From assembly GCA_022799175.1 (NCBI GenBank), contig JAAWNY010000002.1:1-64000 (forward strand): DNA of 64,000 nt, in the 5' to 3' direction. The notes beneath the pieces are model-generated. The model ran no database searches. It was not told the origin of the DNA and was given only the letters and a program-made list of their open reading frames with translations. This DNA is from Lachnospiraceae bacterium (GTDB lineage Bacteria > Bacillota > Clostridia > Lachnospirales > Lachnospiraceae). Shown piece by piece: positions 57,689-64,000 of this stretch (position 1 is the stretch's first letter; each line of letters opens with the position of its first letter). Both the position numbers and the translations under genes were made by a program.

Positions 57689-58342
57689 ATGAAATGGTTA
57701 ATCAAAAAAATAAAAATGAAGGCAATTCTTCCGGCAGCCGCTTTTTTGGCAGCGGCTGCCATCGGAACCACTTTTGCCTGGCAGACTTGGGATTTAAGTG
57801 TGACCAATGAGCTGAAATCGCATACTACGGAAGTTGAGGTAGAGGAACCGGAATTTGATCCTTCTACAGGAACAAAACAGGTTCAGTTTACAAACACAGG
57901 GAATTCTTCGGTTTTTCTCAGAGTCAGCTATACAGAATATTGGGAAAAAGAAGAGAACAACACCAGTTATCTGATATCCAACACAGCAGCAGATGGAACG
58001 GAGATGGCGACAAAACATTGGACTGACGATTGGGCGTCTGAATGGACAAATGGAAACGATGGTTGGTATTACTATAACAAAGTTTTGGAACCAGGAACAT
58101 CTACAAATTTAATTCTTGAGGAAGTTACTTTTGAGAATGTAACAACAGAGGAGTATCTTAATGCGCATTACCGTCTGTATTTTAAAGCAGAAGTAGTTCA
58201 GTGCAGTGATGGAAGTAATACTCTGAACAGTGAAGAAGTCAATAAGGATGCTACAAATAGTTTATTCGGAAAGATAGCCCAAGTAGTTGAAATATCAGAC
58301 GGCGACAAGATAGTAAAGACAGTAGTTTGGGATGAGAAATAG
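57689..58342 (+). CDS. TasA/camelysin-like secreted protein 1
   Basis: 217 residues; ATG after AAAGGGGG, 13 bases after the giant gene. N-terminal signal peptide (ILPAAAFLAAAAIGTTFAW) of the SipW type, followed by a jelly-roll-like domain: VEEPEFDPSTGTKQVQF and NTGNSSVFLRVSYTEYW, then DGWYYYNKVLEPGTSTNLIL. This order (EF-P, NTG, WxY, YYxKxLxPG) is shared by all TasA-like members here. It is expected to be exported and to form or decorate extracellular fibres. Confidence 0.88.
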   Translation: MKWLIKKIKMKAILPAAAFLAAAAIGTTFAWQTWDLSVTNELKSHTTEVEVEEPEFDPSTGTKQVQFTNTGNSSVFLRVSYTEYWEKEENNTSYLISNTAADGTEMATKHWTDDWASEWTNGNDGWYYYNKVLEPGTSTNLILEEVTFENVTTEEYLNAHYRLYFKAEVVQCSDGSNTLNSEEVNKDATNSLFGKIAQVVEISDGDKIVKTVVWDEK

Positions 58343-58355
58343 AGGAGGATGCAGA

Positions 58356-59069
58356 ATGAAGCAGATGAATAAAAAAGTCACAAAGATTCTGATTGTCCTT
58401 GGTCTTCTGATTTTGGCTGCTGTTGGAATGACGATTGCCTATTACAACAATAGGAAAGAATTCGAAAATGAATTTCGGGTAAAGGCACCTGGAGTGGCAG
58501 TATACGAGAAATTTAATCCTACAGATTGGTGGGTTCCCGGCGAGGAAAAATCAAAGGAAGTTTGGTTCAAAAATACTGGTGAACAGGATATGCTTTTACG
58601 ATTTTCCTATAGTGTTGAGTGGGTATCTGTGGATGGGAAAGAACTTCCGCCAAAACCGGCGTCAGATGTTATTAAGTTAAATTGGAATATTGCGGATAAC
58701 AACGAAAAAGGTGAAGACAAGAAAGCAGAAGAATCCGGGCAGATAACCGATATTCCGAAAGACTTTATCAAACAGGAACAGACAGATTCTGAAGGAAAAG
58801 TTACTACTTATTACTACTATACAAAAATATTAAAGGCTGGTGAACCGACGGATCTGGTTTTGGAATCCGTAAAGTTTATAAAAGAGCTTTCAAATGACGA
58901 ACATGGATTTGATTATTCGAATCAACAACTCAATCTGACGATAAAGGGCGAGACGGCGTTAGCGGTGGAAGGCGCGGTGGCTGAGCAATGGAAAGAAATA
59001 CCAGAGATTACGGCAGAAATCAATCAAACAACCGGTGAAGTCAGATGGTCAACGCAGCAATCACAATAA
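58356..59069 (+). CDS. TasA/camelysin-like secreted protein 2
   Basis: 237 residues from the ATG at 58356 (AGAGGAGG upstream); a longer frame from 58332 overlaps the previous gene. Signal peptide ILIVLGLLILAAVGMTIAYY. Domain motifs: FNPTDWWVPGEEKSKEVWF, KNTGEQDMLLRFSYSVEW and TYYYYTKILKAGEPTDLVL. A Glu/Lys insert (~120-145) distinguishes it. Probably a fibre subunit paralogue; whether it is major or minor cannot be told. Confidence 0.87.
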   Translation: MKQMNKKVTKILIVLGLLILAAVGMTIAYYNNRKEFENEFRVKAPGVAVYEKFNPTDWWVPGEEKSKEVWFKNTGEQDMLLRFSYSVEWVSVDGKELPPKPASDVIKLNWNIADNNEKGEDKKAEESGQITDIPKDFIKQEQTDSEGKVTTYYYYTKILKAGEPTDLVLESVKFIKELSNDEHGFDYSNQQLNLTIKGETALAVEGAVAEQWKEIPEITAEINQTTGEVRWSTQQSQ

Positions 59070-59198
59070 GCATCCTTGGCCCTGGATGAAAATATGAAAA
59101 AGGGTTTGTAATAAAAGAATGAAGCAACGAAATAAGGGAACCGTTTTCGGTAATAGAGAACATGGCCCGAAGCAGAAAGAAAGGAAGGGAGAAGCAGT

Positions 59199-60146
59199 AT
59201 GAACAAAAAGATCATGGGAGCGCTTGGTTTGGTTTCGGTTGCATTGGTAGGAGGGACGTTTGCCTATTTTACGCAGTCATCGACCATTGATAACCCGTTT
59301 GATACGGCGAGCTACAGCACGGTAATCACGGAGGATTTTAAGCCAGAAGAAGGAGAAGACTGGAAGCCAGGAGCAGAGGTAAATAAGGATCTGTATGTAG
59401 ATAACACAGGTGACAGAGATGTGGTAGTTCGGGTTAAATTTGAGGATATCTGGAGCCGGACTGTAGATGGAGTTACCAAATATCTTAATTTCAGTGAAGG
59501 CAATGATGCCACAGGAATCTTGGACAGCAAGGTATCCGTAGCAGAACCTGGTCAGCTTAGTCCAGTGGACGGTTTGACACAGGGGGATGGTTCGGTAGTG
59601 CATAAGTATTTTGTTGAAGGTTGGGAACAAGACTGGGTGTATAATCAGCAAGATGGATATTACTATTATAAACATAATCTGTCGGCAGCAGGACAGGATG
59701 GCAGTACTACAGGAAAGTTCTTAGACAGCGTAAGGTTAAAATCCGATGTGGATATGGGTAAATTCATGACCCAGTTCTACTGGACGGATGCAACGGAAAA
59801 ACCAGTCACTTCAAAAGTTCATGAGGAAATGCTGAAGGCTGGATGGCAGCCTTACGGGGATCCACAGCCGGCAGGCAGAGATGAGGATGGAAATATTATA
59901 AATGCCAGCGTAACTGCGAAGGAGGGATCCTCTTTTACTGCCGCTGTTACAACCCCGGATAAAGATGCCTTGGGTTACAGCGATGCGAGTTATGTATTGC
60001 GCATAACGATAGAAACCGTTCAGGCTACGGATAAAGCAGTTGTGACTACCTTTGGCGAGAGCCTTGACGCCATTAGGGGAGAGCTGAATTGGAATCTGGA
60101 TGCCGAGGATCTGGAAGACAAACCATCCACAATGCCGCAAGAGTAA
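59199..60146 (+). CDS. TasA/camelysin-like secreted protein 3
   Basis: 315 residues; ATG after AAGGAAGGGAG. Signal peptide ALGLVSVALVGGTFAYFTQ, then FKPEEGEDWKPGAEVNKDLY, VDNTGDRDVVVRVKFEDIW and DGYYYYKHNLSAAGQDGSTT. It is longer than the first two by a C-terminal extension (~200-315; GWQPYGDPQPAGRDEDGN and YVLRITIETVQATDKAV). The WKPGxEVxK motif is shared with protein 4, its closest relative here. The 129-base gap before it has no visible terminator. Confidence 0.88.
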   Translation: MNKKIMGALGLVSVALVGGTFAYFTQSSTIDNPFDTASYSTVITEDFKPEEGEDWKPGAEVNKDLYVDNTGDRDVVVRVKFEDIWSRTVDGVTKYLNFSEGNDATGILDSKVSVAEPGQLSPVDGLTQGDGSVVHKYFVEGWEQDWVYNQQDGYYYYKHNLSAAGQDGSTTGKFLDSVRLKSDVDMGKFMTQFYWTDATEKPVTSKVHEEMLKAGWQPYGDPQPAGRDEDGNIINASVTAKEGSSFTAAVTTPDKDALGYSDASYVLRITIETVQATDKAVVTTFGESLDAIRGELNWNLDAEDLEDKPSTMPQE

Positions 60147-60235
60147 TGGAAAAAATAGTTTCAGAAGGCGATAGAAATAATAAAACAAACTAAAATTATT
60201 TGCTGATAATAAAAGGATCAAAAAGGAGAGTAAAA

Positions 60236-61237
60236 ATGATGAAAAGCAAGAAATTTTTGGCATTAGCCGGAGTGGCAGCATTGGCACTAGTTGGTGGATC
60301 TTTTGCTTATTATAGCTCATTTAATGAGTTTAACAATGAATTTGATACTACCAATTACAGCACTTCATCGACAGAGAAATTCAATCCTAATGGTGACAAT
60401 AAGGATTGGAAGCCGGGAGTGGAAGTGGAGAAGAAGATTTTTGCGACGAATACTGGCGATGGTGATGTGTGGGTTCGTATTAAATTCAGTGAGAAATGGA
60501 TGAAACAAGATGAAAACCATACGTTATTGACATTGAAAAGCGTTGATGTTACAGAACCAGATAATCCATATCACTTTACCTCTAAAGATGGTTTTGATAA
60601 CTTTGGGTTCAGAAGTTCGTTTGATAATTCCAAAGGTTATCAGGGAATAGGAGACGATTATGATAAAGATGGTAATGTGTCACAAGATATAGGTTCTGTT
60701 GTTGGTAAAACATTAGCAGCGGATTGGGAAGACAATTGGTATTTCAATGACAAGGATGGTTATTTTTACTACAAAAAGGTATTAACGAATGAAGACGGTA
60801 AAAATACTACTGCAGATCTTCTGGAATCGGTAACACTTTGTGAAGATACGGATATGGGACGTTTTGATGAGCCAGTGTATTATATAGCGGTAGAGAAAGA
60901 CGGAGAAAAACCGGTATTTAATGAAGCAAATTGGACAAAAGCTCAGATGAATCAGGATTATGATGGCTGGACATGGGGAATTCCGGATAAAGACGATGGT
61001 GACCTCAAGGATAAAGATGTTTATACATATAAAGGAAAAATTTTAGATAAAGATTTGCCAGGATATGCAAACGCGGATTATCAGCTGGATATTAAAGTGG
61101 ATTTCCTTCAGACAAATGAAGACGGTAAGATTGCAAATACAGCAGGTTGGGATACCGAAGCGATGAAAGAAGCAGGGGTTCTCACAGAAGCATTCATTCC
61201 GGAAACACCGGCTGAAACGCCTGCAGAGAGTGAATAA
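60236..61237 (+). CDS. TasA/camelysin-like secreted protein 4
   Basis: 333 residues from the ATG at 60236 (AAAGGAGAG upstream). Signal peptide ALAGVAALALVGGSFAYYSS; domain motifs FNPNGDNKDWKPGVEVEKKI, ATNTGDGDVWVRIKFSEKW and DGYFYYKKVLTNEDGKNTT. The body is rich in Asp and Asn, compatible with metal binding. The end has a short Pro/Glu/Thr repeat (ETPAETPAESE). It sits directly before sipW, as expected for a SipW substrate. Confidence 0.88.
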   Translation: MMKSKKFLALAGVAALALVGGSFAYYSSFNEFNNEFDTTNYSTSSTEKFNPNGDNKDWKPGVEVEKKIFATNTGDGDVWVRIKFSEKWMKQDENHTLLTLKSVDVTEPDNPYHFTSKDGFDNFGFRSSFDNSKGYQGIGDDYDKDGNVSQDIGSVVGKTLAADWEDNWYFNDKDGYFYYKKVLTNEDGKNTTADLLESVTLCEDTDMGRFDEPVYYIAVEKDGEKPVFNEANWTKAQMNQDYDGWTWGIPDKDDGDLKDKDVYTYKGKILDKDLPGYANADYQLDIKVDFLQTNEDGKIANTAGWDTEAMKEAGVLTEAFIPETPAETPAESE

Positions 61238-61275
61238 TTAAGCAGGAAATCAAGAAAATTAAAGGACATTAACCG

Positions 61276-61818
61276 ATGAAAACAGTAAAATGTATCACGA
61301 ATATTTTTAGCACCATCGTATATGTCTGCATCATAGGTTTTCTGGCTATTGCGGCGCCCATGGTTCTGGGCTACCATCCGGTCGTTGTTCTCAGCGGCAG
61401 TATGGAGCCCACATACCACGTGGGCAGTGTCATCTACTACAAAGCAGTTCCTTTTGAGCAGATCCACGTAGGAGATCCGATTACTTTTGTCGGCGCAAAA
61501 GGAGGAGCTATGGTGACTCATCGCGTGGTGGAGAAGGATGAGAATGCCAGAGCTTTTGGCACCGAGGGAGACGCTAATGACGGACGGGATCCGGGAATGG
61601 TTTCTTACGAAAATGTGGTAGGGAAAGCCAGTCGTATCTCGATCCCCTATGGCGGATATTTTGTTAATTATGGAAAACAACCAGTGGTCATTGTTCTGAT
61701 GGTAGTGATTCTCCTGGCGGGGACAGTTGTAGATCATATGGTGGCAAAAGAAGACAGGAACGAATCGAAAGAGGAAAACAAAAAATCAGAAGAAACAAAG
61801 ACAACAGAAACGAAATAA
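61276..61818 (+). CDS. sipW: Signal peptidase I, ER/SipW type
   Basis: 180 residues. Two membrane helices (IVYVCIIGFLAIAAPMVL and VVIVLMVVILLAGTVV) flank the catalytic domain. Ser42 in LSGSMEPTYHVG is the nucleophile. His82 in GAMVTHRVVE replaces the Lys of ordinary bacterial enzymes, and the GTEGDANDGRDP region supplies the Asp; this Ser-His pattern is the SipW/archaeal class. In B. subtilis SipW processes TasA and TapA. The charged tail (NESKEENKKSEETKTTETK) is unusual but without known role. Confidence 0.94.
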   Translation: MKTVKCITNIFSTIVYVCIIGFLAIAAPMVLGYHPVVVLSGSMEPTYHVGSVIYYKAVPFEQIHVGDPITFVGAKGGAMVTHRVVEKDENARAFGTEGDANDGRDPGMVSYENVVGKASRISIPYGGYFVNYGKQPVVIVLMVVILLAGTVVDHMVAKEDRNESKEENKKSEETKTTETK

Positions 61819-61880
61819 AACAGTGTTAGAAAAAAGAAGTAAGATAGCCCGCAGGCCATATTGACAGGGAGAGCAAGAAT

Positions 61881-63548
61881 ATGAAAAAGAGCAAAATTTA
61901 TATCGCAGGTTTGGCGGCTATGGCAGCAGCTGCAACGATAGGGGGGACCTGGGCAGTATGGACGCAGCAGCTACTGGCGAAGAATGAGTATATGACTGCT
62001 AAATATAGTACCCTTTTAGAAGAAGAATTCGAGTCGCCTCCCACGTGGCTGCCAGGGGAAGAGACGAAAAAGGCAGTCTGGGTGAAAAATGAGAGTACAA
62101 TCCCCATTATAGCGAAAATTACTATGAATCAGGATTGGATACGTCGTGAGGACGTGACGGCGCTTGTACCACCGGATGACGGCGGTGAACCCCAATTGCA
62201 AGTGGTTGCTCCGAAAGGACAAATTCTTCCTGTAACTTTTCAGGGAGAAAAAGGAGAGGAATTTGCAGCAGTTTTAAATTTTACCGATGATGTGGTGGTT
62301 CTTTCTGACAGTCGGGCCAAAAAGCCAGGACTGCGCCTTGGTATTCGTGAAGTGAAGACTTTGGATGAGACGGTGGGGAAGTGGTTATTGCTGACGGAGG
62401 AACCGGATGAATTAGGAAATTTTACTTTTTACTATATGGGGCAGGTACAGCCAGGAGAGAGCACGCCGGTTTTACTTTCCAGTGTGACGATGAATCCTCA
62501 GCTGGAGACTACGGTTACTGGCACTTACACCTATTATGTCAAAAATGATGCGGCAGAAGGTGGTTATAAACAGGTAACGGTAGATACGGTGAATTCTAAA
62601 TATGGCTATGACAGCAGTCATTTTTCTCTGGATGTCAATATGCAGACAGTACAGGCACAGCTTCCGCCAGATGATTTTCTTAATATTCTTCATTGGGATC
62701 GAGTCACGGAATATATTGCTGGTTATATTACGGATGAGGTGGATTATGAGGCTGAAACTACCAAAAAATTATTTTTTGAAGAAAGAAATGGTATTATGAG
62801 CTACACTCCCTATCGCATGGAAAATGGTGAAGTAGAGGGTGGAAATTGGTTCATGAGCTTTACTAATATGGTTCCCGGTGGGAAGTATCGGGATAAACTT
62901 GAAATTGAAAATTCCAGCCGGAAGAATTTCCGGGTGTTTATGCGGATTATTCCCAGAGACAATCAGACAGAACTTCAGGATGAGCTTCTGAAAAAGATTG
63001 CTATGAAGGTTTACTATCGAGATGAATTGATCTATGATGGCGATGTGACAGGATACCACTACTCGGAAGCAAACGGAACAGAGGATATGCAGGGGTTAGT
63101 TCCTCTGGGACTGTATGGTCATGGAGCTAAGGAGGAAATCCGGGTGGAGTTGCAGCTGGATCCAAATCTGGGACTTCAGGATGACGGAACTTACAAATAT
63201 GCCGATGTGTTGACGAAGATTGATTGGGAGTTTATGGTACAGGAGGCTCCTGGCGGCGGAGGCAGAAATCCTGGCGGTGGAGGTGATGGCGGGGGCTCAG
63301 GTAATCCGGGAGATCCCGGAATCGTGATTCCAGACGAACCGGTTCCTCAGGGCGGTCTGACTAATATTGGCGAAGATCCGATTCCTTTGGCAGTACTGCC
63401 GGAGGAAGATGTGCCCTTGGCGGCTCTCTTGCCCAAAACAGGGGATTCACGCCCGATCAAGTTGCTGGGGATTTTGGCGGCAGCCAGCTTGCTGCTTTTG
63501 ATTGGATTGGGAGTAGAGTTGAGGAAGGAAAAGCAAGAACGTAGATAA
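61881..63548 (+). CDS. Wall-anchored TasA/camelysin-like protein 5 with LPKTG signal
   Basis: 555 residues; ATG after GGGAGAG. Signal peptide IAGLAAMAAAATIGGTWAVW, then two units with the NTG-type pattern: LPGEETKKAVWVKNESTIPI followed by FTFYYMGQVQPGESTPVLL, and in the second half VPGGKYRDKLEIENSSRKNF and FRVFMRI. A Gly/Pro linker (~470-490), the sorting signal LPKTG, a membrane helix (LLGILAAASLLLLIGLGV) and a basic tail follow. A sortase should link it to peptidoglycan. As the only anchored TasA-like protein it is the likely base for the fibre, comparable in role to TapA. It is the last gene before the terminator. Confidence 0.9.
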   Translation: MKKSKIYIAGLAAMAAAATIGGTWAVWTQQLLAKNEYMTAKYSTLLEEEFESPPTWLPGEETKKAVWVKNESTIPIIAKITMNQDWIRREDVTALVPPDDGGEPQLQVVAPKGQILPVTFQGEKGEEFAAVLNFTDDVVVLSDSRAKKPGLRLGIREVKTLDETVGKWLLLTEEPDELGNFTFYYMGQVQPGESTPVLLSSVTMNPQLETTVTGTYTYYVKNDAAEGGYKQVTVDTVNSKYGYDSSHFSLDVNMQTVQAQLPPDDFLNILHWDRVTEYIAGYITDEVDYEAETTKKLFFEERNGIMSYTPYRMENGEVEGGNWFMSFTNMVPGGKYRDKLEIENSSRKNFRVFMRIIPRDNQTELQDELLKKIAMKVYYRDELIYDGDVTGYHYSEANGTEDMQGLVPLGLYGHGAKEEIRVELQLDPNLGLQDDGTYKYADVLTKIDWEFMVQEAPGGGGRNPGGGGDGGGSGNPGDPGIVIPDEPVPQGGLTNIGEDPIPLAVLPEEDVPLAALLPKTGDSRPIKLLGILAAASLLLLIGLGVELRKEKQERR

Positions 63549-63565
63549 AAAAGGAAATATAAAGA

Positions 63566-63608
63566 AAAAGCTCTTGCCATGTGGAGACATGTGGCAGGAG
63601 CTTTTTTT
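63566..63608 (+). terminator. Terminator of the fibre operon
   Basis: AAAAGCTCTTGCCATGT pairs with ACATGTGGCAGGAGCTTTT with a small bulge, followed by a T-run. Confidence 0.85.
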
Positions 63609-63840
63609 GTAAATAATACCATATCTTGTAGATGCATGTAACTGTAAAACATTTTCGAGTGTAACATGATTCTTATAATATAAATTATATATGTTAAATT
63701 ATGCCAAATCTGTTTATTTGTGTTAAGTATAACTCGTTCCGTTATAAATTTCAACTGATTTTTACGTTTTTTCTAAGAATATATATCTTTTTATTATCGT
63801 TATATTCTTATAATTTATATTATGTCATGGAGCAGGCATT
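63609..63840. other. AT-rich spacer with no gene seen
   Basis: The 230 bases between the terminator and the next ribosome binding site are very AT-rich. Several TATAAT-like runs are present near 63676-63690 and 63810-63820, but no -35 box is convincing. Confidence 0.4.
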
Positions 63841-63854
63841 AGGAGGTAATTTGT

Positions 63855-64000
63855 GTGTCGGCAGAGCAAGACAGATGGATGGCTGCAGAAAAAAGTGGCA
63901 AGAAGCCGGAGATCTGCAGCAGAGTGATGCTGGTGCGTATCCTGGGAACAGACCTGGGGGAGCCTTGGGGTGATATCATTCATCCAAACCTGCGGCGGCC
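63855..64000 (+). CDS. Repeat-domain protein, 5' part (runs off window)
   Basis: GTG at 63855 with AGGAGG at 63841-63846, open to the end of the window (48 codons). The visible part has MLVRILGTDLGEPWGDIIH followed by PNLRR, which matches the first unit of the protein at 51752 (LLICIEGTRRGEPYGCIHHS). It is therefore the third member of this family in the window, placed just after the fibre operon. Confidence 0.65.
   Translation, partial: MSAEQDRWMAAEKSGKKPEICSRVMLVRILGTDLGEPWGDIIHPNLRR

Noticed and set aside
63701-63973. 90-codon frame before the last gene
   Set aside because: The upstream half is AT-rich spacer and the AGGAGG at 63841 serves the GTG at 63855 in another frame, which matches the family at 51752.

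Overview
This window looks like chromosome of a Gram-positive, low-to-mid GC anaerobe of the class Clostridia, most likely family Lachnospiraceae. The evidence is the conserved blocks secE-nusG-rplK-rplA, rho-rpmE-DUF1385-prmC-prfA and a full atpZ/I-B-E-F-H-A-G-D-C operon, strong AGGAGG ribosome binding sites, an AgrC/AgrA-like LytTR two-component pair, a c subunit with the sodium-type ligand set, and a TasA/SipW locus beside a giant Cna_B protein. This assignment is inference from gene content; no 16S gene is present.

Layout. (1) 1-8400: accessory material. It holds the 3' two thirds of a GH94 phosphorylase, hairpins and a possible insertion-sequence scar, an AraC regulator, an orphan gene, the tail of a broken large serine recombinase, and a BlaI/BlaR1-like pair whose sensor gene carries a 5-bp duplication frameshift. 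(2) 8400-20400: housekeeping genes (mreB/mbl, recD2, comF, rpmG, secE, nusG, rplK, rplA, rplJ, rplL). rplKA and rplJL are separated by 3.7 kb holding a short exported peptide, a LytTR regulator, a GHKL kinase and a small unknown protein. The rplK and rplA leaders each carry a copy of an L1-binding element that resembles the 23S rRNA L1 site, and rplJ has an L10 leader with an attenuator. (3) 20400-32400: cold-shock protein with a long 5' UTR hairpin, a tagaturonate-type reductase with two operators exactly 100 bp apart, a polysaccharide deacetylase, rarA, rho to prfA, a small repeat-domain protein and a BTAD regulator with what looks like a degenerate GGDEF domain. (4) 32600-41400: a Na+-type F1Fo ATP synthase operon and a DUF3810 metallopeptidase-like gene. 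(5) 41400-51450: a candidate pseudoknotted leader RNA, a VanR/VanS-type pair, a Gld-like ABC export module and a YdjI/YdjG/YdjH-like module (SPFH, zinc ribbon, TPM).

(6) 51500-63600 is the most striking region: an apparent operon for a surface fibre or matrix. In order it encodes a small repeat-domain protein, a 1795-residue secreted protein (acidic region, fibro-slime/PA14-like domain, four Cna_B-like repeats, no sorting signal), four TasA/camelysin-like secreted proteins, the ER-type signal peptidase SipW that should process them, and a fifth TasA-like protein with an LPKTG sorting signal that could anchor the assembly to the wall. The operon ends in a hairpin terminator. Just after it, a further gene of the same small repeat-domain family begins and runs off the window. 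The same domain also occurs in the gene after prfA, giving three members in 64 kb.
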